Below are positions 1-6,127 of a stretch of DNA of 9,738 nt, piece after piece. The position numbers and the translations under genes were made by a program. Origin of the DNA: Solirubrobacteraceae bacterium (GTDB lineage: Bacteria > Actinomycetota > Thermoleophilia > Solirubrobacterales > Solirubrobacteraceae); assembly GCA_016462245.1 (NCBI GenBank), contig JAEMTR010000043.1, forward strand, positions 1 through 9,738, given 5' to 3'. Positions within the stretch are counted from its first letter, which is position 1. Every line of letters begins with the position of its first letter. The notes beneath the pieces were generated by a model, which made no database searches, had not been told where the DNA came from, and saw nothing but the letters and a program-made list of their open reading frames with translations.

Positions 1-338
1 GACGGCATGTCGAAGGCCGTCGAGAGGCCGGTCTGGCCGTGATCGAGCAGATAGTGGAAGCGCTCGTTTGTTTCCTCGGCGCTGCCGAAGCCGGCGAACT
101 GGCGCATTGTCCAAAGCCGCCCGCGGTACATCGACGGATAGACGCCGCGTGTGAATGGGTACTGACCCGGCAGCCCAATCTGCTCAGCAGAGTCCTGCGG
201 CAGGTCGGCCTCTGTATAGAGCGGCTCGACCGGCGTACCGGAGAGCGTCGTAAATGGAACGTCGCGCTCCGGCGTCGCCTCGAATGCCTTGCGCCACTGC
301 TGCTCGGGCGACTCGTCGCCTGCCGGGGTCTTCGCCAT
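1..338 (-). CDS. B12-dependent acyl-CoA mutase large subunit, N-terminal part (isobutyryl-CoA mutase-like)
   Basis: This is the first 112 codons of an adenosylcobalamin-dependent acyl-CoA mutase; the rest lies beyond base 1. The ATG at 338-336 gives a short N-terminal tail, then FTTLSG (29-34), YPFTRGVYPSMYRGR (60-74), WTMRQFAGFG (76-85) and QTGLSTAFDMPS (102-113), the family's substrate-binding start of the TIM barrel. In Propionibacterium methylmalonyl-CoA mutase this stretch reads RPWTIRQYAG, where Tyr89 contacts the substrate carboxylate. Here the aligned residue is Phe81, as reported for isobutyryl-CoA mutase IcmA (Phe80). The short N-terminus also fits IcmA-type or two-subunit mutases with a separate B12-binding subunit. 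Isobutyryl-CoA mutase interconverts isobutyryl-CoA and n-butyryl-CoA; methylmalonyl-CoA mutase makes succinyl-CoA. The second deciding residue (Arg207 in MCM, Gln in ICM) is outside the window. It is the last visible gene of a minus-strand operon, 42 bp after the acyl-CoA dehydrogenase, with no clear Shine-Dalgarno. Family certain, substrate unsettled. Confidence 0.9.
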   Translation of the reverse strand, partial: MAKTPAGDESPEQQWRKAFEATPERDVPFTTLSGTPVEPLYTEADLPQDSAEQIGLPGQYPFTRGVYPSMYRGRLWTMRQFAGFGSAEETNERFHYLLDHGQTGLSTAFDMP

Positions 339-345
339 TGCGGAG

Positions 346-351
346 AGAATA
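346..351 (-). promoter_or_regulatory. Possible -10 box for leaderless mutase transcript
   Basis: Read on the minus strand the hexamer is TATTCT, a TANNNT actinobacterial -10 box, ending 7 nt before the mutase ATG. A transcript from it would start at or next to the A of the start codon, and the gene has no purine-rich ribosome site. No convincing -35 is visible. The gene may equally be translated only from the operon transcript. Confidence 0.3.
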
Positions 352-380
352 CGCGGCCGCCGAAGCTGCTGGGCGTGGGA

Positions 381-1526
381 TCAGTCTTCGCGGGCGATCT
401 CGCCGAGCAGGCCGCGGGCAATCACGAGCCGCTGAATCTCGCTCGTGCCTTCATAGATCTCAGTGATCTTGGCGTCGCGGAAGTAGCGCTCGGCGGGAAA
501 ATCCTTCGTGTAGCCGTAGCCGCCGAGGATCTGAATCGCCTCGCCGGTCCAGTGCCGCGCGACGCGGCTGGCAAAGAGCTTGGCCTGCGCGCCTTCGATC
601 GTGTGCGGCAAGCCAGCGTCCTTTAGCTGCGCCGCGCGCAGCGTCAGCGCGCGCGCCGCCTCAATCTCGGTCTGCATCTCGGCAAGCTTCTGCTGGATCG
701 CACCGAAGCCGCCGATCGGGCGGCCAAAGGCGACGCGCTCCTTGGCGTAGCCGACGGCGAGGTCGAGCGCCGCCTGGGCGATGCCGGTGGCTTGAGCAGC
801 GATCCCAATCCGGCCGCCGTCCAGCGTCGATAGCGCGATAGCCATTCCGGCGCCAGGCTCGCCGAGCCGCTCGACCGGCGTCGCCTCAAAGCCGATGTCG
901 GCGGTTGATGACGAGTGTTGGCCGAGCTTCTCGGCCTCCCCGAGCAGAGTCATTCCGGCCGCCCCACGGCGGGCAATGAAGGCGCTCGGCTTCATCTCGG
1001 CTTCCGGGTCGAGCGCGAAGACGGTGAAATTGTGCGCCTGCGAACCGTTGCTGACCCATTGCTTGGTGCCGCTCAGCAGCAGCTCGCCGCCGCTCGCTTC
1101 GACGCGGCTCAGCATCGCGCCGGCATCGCTGCCGGAGCCGGCTTCGGTTAATGCGAAGGCGGCGAGCTCGTGCCCTTGAGCGAGTGGAGGCACGAGCCGC
1201 TCGCGCTGCTCTTCGCTTCCGTGCACGACGATCGGCATCGTTCCAGCGCCGGTATGGACCGCGAGCGCCGTGCCCAGGCCAGCGTCGGCGCGCGAAATCT
1301 GTTCGAGTACGAGCGTGTAGGAGACGAAGTCGGCGCCGCTGCCACCTAGCTCGGTCGGCACGCAGACTCCCATTAGGCCGAGCTCGCCGAGCGCCGTCAG
1401 AGTCTCACGCGGGAACTCGTGATCACGATCCCAGCGCGCGGCCTGCGGTGCTACCTGCTCGTCGGCGAAGCGGCGTGCAAGCTCGCTTATCTCGCGCTGC
1501 TCGTCGCTGAGAAACTCGATGCTCAT
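381..1526 (-). CDS. Acyl-CoA dehydrogenase (FAD flavoprotein)
   Basis: A cytoplasmic FAD enzyme that introduces the alpha-beta double bond into an acyl-CoA and passes electrons to electron-transfer flavoprotein. With the ATG at 1526 it has 381 residues, the usual length for short/branched-chain members. It shows the N-terminal helical domain, the FAD/substrate segment ALTEAGSGSDAGA (125-137), the middle beta domain with GTKQWVSNG (153-161), and in the C-terminal domain AFGRPIGGF (266-274), QILGGYGYTKDFPAER (332-347) and YEGTSEIQ (358-365). Glu359 sits at the catalytic-base position used by short-chain and butyryl-CoA enzymes. The ATG overlaps the upstream phosphatase stop as TGATG, so translation is probably coupled; an in-frame TTG four codons upstream is less likely. 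The context (thiolase, acyl-CoA mutase) suggests a C4 substrate such as butyryl- or isobutyryl-CoA, but the exact substrate cannot be read from the sequence. Confidence 0.93.
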   Translation of the reverse strand: MSIEFLSDEQREISELARRFADEQVAPQAARWDRDHEFPRETLTALGELGLMGVCVPTELGGSGADFVSYTLVLEQISRADAGLGTALAVHTGAGTMPIVVHGSEEQRERLVPPLAQGHELAAFALTEAGSGSDAGAMLSRVEASGGELLLSGTKQWVSNGSQAHNFTVFALDPEAEMKPSAFIARRGAAGMTLLGEAEKLGQHSSSTADIGFEATPVERLGEPGAGMAIALSTLDGGRIGIAAQATGIAQAALDLAVGYAKERVAFGRPIGGFGAIQQKLAEMQTEIEAARALTLRAAQLKDAGLPHTIEGAQAKLFASRVARHWTGEAIQILGGYGYTKDFPAERYFRDAKITEIYEGTSEIQRLVIARGLLGEIARED

Positions 1527-2332
1527 CAGCGCCGCCAAGGGCTGCGCAGTCGCGGCCCGGCCGGCGGCGCAGCGCTGCGGCGCACGGCAACGGTGCGCCC
1601 CGCTGTTCCCACGAGGCCCATCAGCGCGAGCGCGCCGAGCGCCAGCAGCTTGCGCCCGAGCTGATCGAAGCGCATTACATCCCAGCCCTCTTCGGCAGCG
1701 ATCGCCTCCAGCTCGCTGTCGGGGTTGACGGCTACTGCGTGGCCGACCAACCGCAGCATCGGCAGGTCGGATTCGGAATCGGAATAGCCGTAGGAGGCGG
1801 CCAGGTCGATCCCCTCGCGCTCGGCCAGCTCAACGATTAGCTCAGCCTTGCCATCGCGGTACGGAAAGACATCTGAATCACGGCCCGTCATCTTGCCGTC
1901 GACGATCTCCGGCACAGAGCCAATTCCACCATCGAAACCAAGCACGTCGCTGAGCATCTCGGCGACGATCTGCGACGAAGCTGTCGCGATGTAGACCTTG
2001 CGCCCGGCGTCCTGATGGTCATAGGCGATCTGCAGCATCTGCGGGTAAAGCCGAGGCAGGACGCCAGCCAAGACCTCCGGCATCATCCGCCGCAGCTCCA
2101 TCGCATCGCGGCCGGCGACCAGTTCCGAGAGCCGCTCGCGAATCGCGTCGGTCGACTCGTCGGTGGAGCCACGCAGGCGGAACTTGACGTTGGCACCGAC
2201 GAGGCGCGCCATCTGACGGCGCGAAATTATTCCAGCGTCAACCGCGGCCCGCGCCCAGTAGATCCCAGACGAGCCAGCGACCAGCGTGCGGTCGAGGTCA
2301 AAGAATGCTGCTGCCTGATTGGCCGGCTCCAT
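1526..2332 (-). CDS. HAD-IB family phosphatase (SerB-like)
   Basis: A 268-residue haloacid dehalogenase superfamily phosphatase of subfamily IB, the group with phosphoserine phosphatase and the SerB1/CicA-type proteins. All four motifs are present: I, FDLDRT with nucleophile Asp12 and acid/base Asp14; II, ATASS around Thr118; III, DGKAE with Lys162; IV, YSDSESDLPML (183-193) with the Mg-binding acidic pair. A helical cap lies between motifs I and II. After the catalytic domain comes a hydrophobic stretch at about 229-243 (LLALGALALMGLVG) and a basic Arg/Pro-rich tail, suggesting membrane attachment. The ATG at 2332 lies 11 bp after the thiolase stop with an AAGG just upstream; the TGA overlaps the next gene's ATG. 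The substrate is unknown: phosphoserine is possible, but a lipid or other small phosphomonoester fits the hydrophobic tail at least as well. Its place inside an acyl-CoA operon is unusual and unexplained. Confidence 0.9.
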   Translation of the reverse strand: MEPANQAAAFFDLDRTLVAGSSGIYWARAAVDAGIISRRQMARLVGANVKFRLRGSTDESTDAIRERLSELVAGRDAMELRRMMPEVLAGVLPRLYPQMLQIAYDHQDAGRKVYIATASSQIVAEMLSDVLGFDGGIGSVPEIVDGKMTGRDSDVFPYRDGKAELIVELAEREGIDLAASYGYSDSESDLPMLRLVGHAVAVNPDSELEAIAAEEGWDVMRFDQLGRKLLALGALALMGLVGTAGRTVAVRRSAAPPAGPRLRSPWRR

Positions 2333-2343
2333 CGAGCCTTACT

Positions 2344-3528
2344 CTAGGCGCCGTTGACGCGCACGATGATTGCGTCGCCCTGCCCGCCACCGGAGCAGAT
2401 CGCTGCGCAGCCGAGCCCGCCGCCGCGGCGGCGCAGCTCATGGACGAGTGTGCCGACGATCCGTGCGCCGGAAGCGCCGATCGGATGTCCCAGCGCAACG
2501 GCGCCGCCGTTGACGTTGACCTTCTCCTCATCGATCCCAAGCACGTTGATCGAATTGAGTGCGACCGAAGCGAAGGCCTCGTTGATCTCCCAGAGGTCGA
2601 TGTCACCGGGCTGCAGCCCTGCCTTCTCGAGTGCCTTCAGCGAAGCACTGGCCGGTGTCGTCGCGAGGTAGGCGAAGTCGTTGGCCGACTGCGCGTGAGC
2701 AACGATCTCGGCCAGTGGCTCGTGGCCGTTGGCCTCTGCCCACTCGTCAGAGGCGACGACAATCGCGCCGGCGCCATCGTTTACGCCAGGTGAGTTACCT
2801 GCCGTGTGGCTGCCTTCCTTGCTGGCCAGCCCCGGCAGCTTGGCCAGAGTCTCGAGCGACGTCTCACGCCGCGGCGCCTCATCGACCTCAACGACGGTGT
2901 CGCCCTTGCGGCTCGAAATCGTCACCGCGACGATCTCTTCCGGCAGGCGGCCGTCGTCGGTCGCGGCGATTGCAAGCTCGTGCGAGCGCACAGCCCAGCG
3001 GTCAAGATCGGGGCGCGCAAGCTCAAGTTCATCGCCGATCTCAGTTGCCTCATCGAACATCTGGCGACCGGAGAAGGGGTTGGTAAGCCCGTCGTTGACC
3101 ATTGAGTCGAGCGCCTTAGCCTCGCCCATTCGGAAGCCGAAGCGTGCGCCGGGAAGCAGGTAAGGGGCGTTCGACATCGACTCCATCCCTCCGGCAACGC
3201 CAACCTCAACGTCTCCTGCGCGAATTCCCTGATCAAGAATCACGAGCGCGCGGATGCCTGAAGCGCAAACCTTGTTGACCGTCTCCGATGAGACCTCTTT
3301 GGGAATTCCCGCTGCGATCTGCGCCTGGCGCGAAGGAATCTGCCCCTGCCCGGCCTGAATCACTTGCCCCATCACGACGTGGTCAACCTGCTCCGGCGCG
3401 ACGCCGGAGCGTTCAAGCGCTGCGGCGATCGCGATGCCACCGAGTTCGGTCGCCGGCATCGAGGCCAGAGCGCCGCCCATCTTTCCAACGGGAGTGCGGG
3501 CGCTTCCAAGAATTACTGTCGTAGGCAT
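2344..3528 (-). CDS. Acetyl-CoA acetyltransferase (thiolase II type)
   Basis: A 394-residue cytoplasmic thiolase that condenses two acetyl-CoA to acetoacetyl-CoA or runs the thiolytic reverse at the end of beta-oxidation. Residues match the biosynthetic thiolase family closely: nucleophile Cys88 in NKVCASG, NEAFA at 316-320 with Asn316, His348 in GHPIGASG, and Cys378 in CSGGGQGDA. The signature GGMESMSNAPY lies at 113-123 and TAGNSPGVNDGAGA at 242-255. The ATG at 3528 was chosen because AGGAG precedes it by 5 nt (3534-3538), the protein then begins MPTTVILGSARTP as in relatives, and the length is normal; a TTG start 46 codons upstream would run into the divergent gene. It is the first gene of the minus-strand operon, followed 11 bp later by the HAD phosphatase. 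With the acyl-CoA dehydrogenases and mutase it probably cleaves acetoacetyl-CoA derived from butyryl-CoA; 3-ketoacyl-CoA thiolase activity on longer chains cannot be excluded. Confidence 0.95.
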   Translation of the reverse strand: MPTTVILGSARTPVGKMGGALASMPATELGGIAIAAALERSGVAPEQVDHVVMGQVIQAGQGQIPSRQAQIAAGIPKEVSSETVNKVCASGIRALVILDQGIRAGDVEVGVAGGMESMSNAPYLLPGARFGFRMGEAKALDSMVNDGLTNPFSGRQMFDEATEIGDELELARPDLDRWAVRSHELAIAATDDGRLPEEIVAVTISSRKGDTVVEVDEAPRRETSLETLAKLPGLASKEGSHTAGNSPGVNDGAGAIVVASDEWAEANGHEPLAEIVAHAQSANDFAYLATTPASASLKALEKAGLQPGDIDLWEINEAFASVALNSINVLGIDEEKVNVNGGAVALGHPIGASGARIVGTLVHELRRRGGGLGCAAICSGGGQGDAIIVRVNGA

Positions 3529-3533
3529 TGGGG

Positions 3534-3538
3534 CTCCT
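3534..3538 (-). promoter_or_regulatory. Shine-Dalgarno site of the thiolase gene
   Basis: AGGAG on the minus strand, 5 nt before the ATG at 3528-3526. It is the clearest ribosome-binding site in the window and decides the thiolase start against the longer TTG-initiated reading frame. Confidence 0.8.
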
Positions 3539-3564
3539 GATCGGCGGACGGTCGTGGGCGGGCA

Positions 3565-3594
3565 ATAGTAGTCGGGGAACGACGTCGGCGACAA
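3565..3594 (-). promoter_or_regulatory. Predicted promoter of the thiolase-HAD-dehydrogenase-mutase operon
   Basis: On the minus strand a TTGTCG -35 box (3594-3589) and a TACTAT -10 box (3570-3565) are separated by 18 bp, each matching four of six positions of the sigma-70 consensus. Transcription would begin near 3558, giving a leader of about 30 nt that contains the AGGAG site. This is a pattern-based prediction only. Confidence 0.5.
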
Positions 3595-3601
3595 CTCGCC
3601 G
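3586..3601. promoter_or_regulatory. Inverted repeat in divergent promoter region, candidate operator
   Basis: CGGCGA-CAAC-TCGCCG: perfect 6-bp arms around a 4-base centre in the 96-bp gap between the divergent thiolase and acyl-CoA dehydrogenase genes. It covers the predicted minus-strand -35 box and lies at the expected -35 region of the plus-strand gene, so one bound dimer could control both directions. No regulator gene is in the window, and short GC-rich palindromes also arise by chance. Confidence 0.35.
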
Positions 3602-3618
3602 CGGTTTAGCCGTAGGGT
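3588..3618 (+). promoter_or_regulatory. Predicted leaderless promoter of second acyl-CoA dehydrogenase
   Basis: TAGGGT (3613-3618) fits the TANNNT -10 form and ends 6 nt before the ATG at 3625, so the transcript would start at the initiation codon. A weak -35 candidate, GCGACA, lies at 3588-3593 with a 19-bp spacer. No strong Shine-Dalgarno precedes the gene, which supports leaderless initiation. Confidence 0.4.
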
Positions 3619-3624
3619 TGCGGC

Positions 3625-4770
3625 ATGGATTTCGCCCTTTCCGACGACCACCAACTGCTGCGCCAAACGGTCCGCGACTTCGCTGAGCGCGAGATCGCAC
3701 CGGTCGCCGAGGAGCTAGACCGCACAAAAGCCTTCCCCTACGAGATCGTGAAGCAGATCGGCGCGCTTGGCTGGATGGGCATCGCCTTCCCCGAGCAGTA
3801 CGGCGGCGGCGGCTCCGACACGCTCGCCTACACGATCTGCGTTGAAGAGCTGGCGCGGGTCGATTCATCGGTCGCGATCACGCTCTGCGCTCACTCCTCT
3901 CTAGGAATTCAGCCGATCGAACTGTTCGGCAGCGACGAGCAGAAAGAGCGACTGCTGCCGGAGCTCTGCTCTGGAGCGAAGCTCGGCGCCTTCGGACTGA
4001 CCGAACCTGAAGCCGGCTCTGATACCGGCGCACTGCGCACGCGCGCCGTGCTCGAGGACGGCGAATGGGTAATTAACGGCTCAAAGCAGTTCATCACCAA
4101 CGCCGGCACCGAGATTTCCGGCCACGTCGCGATCACGGCGATCACCGGCGAGGCCGATGGGAGGCCAGAGATTTCGAACATCATCATCGAGAACGGCACG
4201 CCGGGCTACGAGCAGGGAGAGCCCTACCGCAAGATGGGTTGGAACGCCTCCGACACGCGCCCGCTGAGCTTCGACGATTGCCGCGTGCCGGAAGCGAACC
4301 TGCTCGGGCCGCGCGGCGCCGGGCTGCGCCAGTTCCTCAAGGTGCTCGACTCGGGCCGGATCGGCGTTGCCGCGATGGGCGTTGGGCTGGCGCAGGGAGC
4401 GCTTGACGAGGCGATCAAATATTCGGCCGAGCGGCAGGCTTTTGGCCAACCGATCGGCCAGTTCCAGACGATCGGCGCGAAGCTCGCCGACATGGCGACC
4501 GAGATTGAGGCCGCACGGCTACTGACCTACAAGGCCGCCTGGGAGAAGGATCAGGGAATGAACTTCAGCCTCACGGCCGCGCAGGCGAAGCTGAAGACCG
4601 GCCGCTTGGCGGTGCGCTGCGCCGAAGAAGCGGTTCAGATCCACGGCGGCTACGGCTACATCGAGGAGTACCCGGTCTGCCGCTTCTACCGCGACGCCAA
4701 GGTGCTGACGATCGGCGAAGGGACCGACGAGATTCAGCAGATCGTGATCGCCCGCGCACTGACGAGCTGA
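3625..4770 (+). CDS. Acyl-CoA dehydrogenase (short-chain/butyryl-CoA type)
   Basis: A 381-residue FAD-dependent acyl-CoA dehydrogenase, full length with an ATG start giving MDFALSDDHQ as in butyryl-CoA dehydrogenases. Landmarks are GLTEPEAGSDTGA (124-136) for FAD and acyl-CoA binding, NGSKQFITNAG (151-161), YRKMGWNASDTRPLSFDDCRVP across 201-222, AFGQPIGQFQ (272-281) for the dimer-interface FAD contacts, QIHGGYGYIEEYPVCRFYRD starting at 338, and GEGTDEIQ (364-371). Glu365 is at the catalytic-base position of short-chain enzymes. It is divergent from the thiolase operon across a shared 96-bp control region and is followed 19 bp later by a membrane protein gene. It is a paralogue of the dehydrogenase at 381-1526, clearly diverged, so the two probably act on different acyl-CoAs, for example linear butyryl-CoA versus branched isobutyryl-CoA. 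That split is inference. Confidence 0.95.
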   Translation: MDFALSDDHQLLRQTVRDFAEREIAPVAEELDRTKAFPYEIVKQIGALGWMGIAFPEQYGGGGSDTLAYTICVEELARVDSSVAITLCAHSSLGIQPIELFGSDEQKERLLPELCSGAKLGAFGLTEPEAGSDTGALRTRAVLEDGEWVINGSKQFITNAGTEISGHVAITAITGEADGRPEISNIIIENGTPGYEQGEPYRKMGWNASDTRPLSFDDCRVPEANLLGPRGAGLRQFLKVLDSGRIGVAAMGVGLAQGALDEAIKYSAERQAFGQPIGQFQTIGAKLADMATEIEAARLLTYKAAWEKDQGMNFSLTAAQAKLKTGRLAVRCAEEAVQIHGGYGYIEEYPVCRFYRDAKVLTIGEGTDEIQQIVIARALTS

Positions 4771-4789
4771 TCGGCGAGAATCGGCAGCT

Positions 4790-6112
4790 GTGAGCGAAGC
4801 CGCCACCCCAGTCGCAGAGTTCGAGCCCGGCCGAATTGCCCGCGCGGCGGCGCGCGGCAGCGGCCGCTCAGGGCTATTGGTATTCGTCGTCTGTTTCGTG
4901 GTCTACCTCGCAGGGATCGGCCTGCCGGCAACGCCGCAGGCGCAGTTTGCTCCCGCCGAGACGCGGATTCTGCTGACGACGACCTCGCTAATAGATGACG
5001 GCAACTTTGAGCTGACGAACCAGTACCAAAACCGTGGCTGGCGAGCCTTTGGTGGCTCGCCCGTGCAGCCGGGCGGCGTGCTCGTCAACGGCAGATTGAT
5101 TGAGCCGCACGGCTTCCTCTTCCCGGCGCTACTGGCACCGGCCTACGCGCTTGGTGGCACAGCCCTAGTGCAGGCGCTGCTGGCACTGATCACGGCGCTT
5201 GGAATGGTCGCGGCGGCGGCGCTGGCGCGCAGGCTGGTACCCGACCCGTGGGCCAGCGGCGCGGCAATCGCAATCGGCTGCAGCCCGCCGCTCGTGATCG
5301 CTGCGACGGCGATTCGGCCGGCCGCGACCTGCGGCGCGATCGTTGCCGCGGCGGCGCTGCTGGCGCTGCGCGTTCGCGAATCACCTGGCACGCGCCCGTC
5401 GCTCGGGGCCGGGACGCTGCTGGCACTGCTGCCATGGGTTGGCCTGGCCGGAGTTCTGCCCGGCATCGTGATCGCGGTCGCGCTCTTTCGCTGGCTGCGG
5501 CGCCGCTCGCGTGGTTGGATCGGCCTGATTGCAATCGAGTTGGTGCTGATCTCGGCCGTCTTCTATGTCTCGATTAACGCGCGGCTCTTTGGCGGACTGA
5601 CGCCGATGGCGGCATCGGCGATCTCTGATCCACCGACCGGGGCGGCCAGCGTTGGCGATTACATCGACCGAATCCCGCGGCTGGTGGAGCTATTCGTCAC
5701 GCCGCAGCTCGGCCTGCTGTTGACGGCGCCGCTGCTAGCGATGACCTTCGTCTCGATCGCGCTCGCCTGGCGCTCGCGCCGCGCGCGGCTGGCACGCGTG
5801 CTGCCTGAGGCGGCCGACGTCGAGGTTGCAGTTCAACTGATGGCGGCGATCTGCCTGGCCGCACTGATCGCAGCCGTCTTCTTCCTGCCGAGCCTTAGTG
5901 GCCTCTCTCCCGGCGAGCCACTGATCGTTGCGCTACCGACCGCTGCGGCACTCAGCTCGTGGGGAATGCGCCGCTATCCGAAGCTAGGCGTCGCGCTGGC
6001 AGCCGTCGGCGTTGGCCTGACGCTGTGGCTGCTGATCGCCGCACGTGTTGCCGCAAACTCCGGCCTAGCTCCACTCAGCGGGCCGCTGCCGTGGAGCATC
6101 TTCGGCGGCTAA
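4790..6112 (+). CDS. Multi-pass membrane protein, possible GT-C glycosyltransferase relative
   Basis: A 440-residue integral membrane protein starting at GTG 4790, 19 bp after the dehydrogenase stop, without a clear ribosome site. After a short cytoplasmic tail, hydrophobic segments occur at about 29-45, 109-122, 124-146, 157-175, 180-195, 208-233, 243-262, and four more towards the C-terminus, with Arg-rich short loops. Between the first two lies a roughly 60-residue extracytoplasmic loop containing AETRILLTTTSLIDDGNFEL (56-75), TNQYQNRGWRAF (76-87) and EPHGFLFPALLAPAYALGG (105-123). From memory this resembles actinobacterial GT-C/ArnT-like proteins that have GDEPHYLL, DGDLDL and HGPGLP-type motifs here; NARLFGGLTP (263-272) is also reminiscent. 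The usual acidic pair of the first motif is reduced to one Glu57. A polyprenyl-phosphate-sugar-using transferase is therefore possible, but activity is uncertain. No link to the acyl-CoA genes beyond proximity is visible. Confidence 0.75.
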   Translation: MSEAATPVAEFEPGRIARAAARGSGRSGLLVFVVCFVVYLAGIGLPATPQAQFAPAETRILLTTTSLIDDGNFELTNQYQNRGWRAFGGSPVQPGGVLVNGRLIEPHGFLFPALLAPAYALGGTALVQALLALITALGMVAAAALARRLVPDPWASGAAIAIGCSPPLVIAATAIRPAATCGAIVAAAALLALRVRESPGTRPSLGAGTLLALLPWVGLAGVLPGIVIAVALFRWLRRRSRGWIGLIAIELVLISAVFYVSINARLFGGLTPMAASAISDPPTGAASVGDYIDRIPRLVELFVTPQLGLLLTAPLLAMTFVSIALAWRSRRARLARVLPEAADVEVAVQLMAAICLAALIAAVFFLPSLSGLSPGEPLIVALPTAAALSSWGMRRYPKLGVALAAVGVGLTLWLLIAARVAANSGLAPLSGPLPWSIFGG

Positions 6113-6117
6113 CGCCG
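6103..6117. terminator. Weak hairpin between convergent genes
   Basis: CGGCG-GCTAA-CGCCG forms a perfect 5-bp stem spanning the stop codon of the membrane protein gene, 10 bp before the meaB stop. There is no T-tract on either side, so it is at best a weak bidirectional terminator. Confidence 0.2.
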
Positions 6118-6127
6118 CGGCTGCGAG

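Noticed and set aside
39..626. Long plus-strand open frame of 195 codons over the mutase and dehydrogenase
   Set aside because: It lies opposite two clearly recognised genes, shows no family motifs, and is a typical high-GC shadow frame.
1527..1538. In-frame TTG start four codons upstream for the first acyl-CoA dehydrogenase
   Set aside because: The ATG at 1526 overlaps the phosphatase stop as TGATG, and the protein then begins like family members; TTG is the weaker choice.
2305..2793. 162-codon plus-strand open frame over the thiolase
   Set aside because: It is antisense to the thiolase catalytic region with its conserved His348 and Cys378, so a shadow frame.
3529..3666. 46-residue N-terminal extension of the thiolase from a TTG at 3666
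   Set aside because: It would overlap the divergent dehydrogenase gene and its promoter, bears no resemblance to thiolases, and AGGAG marks the ATG at 3528.
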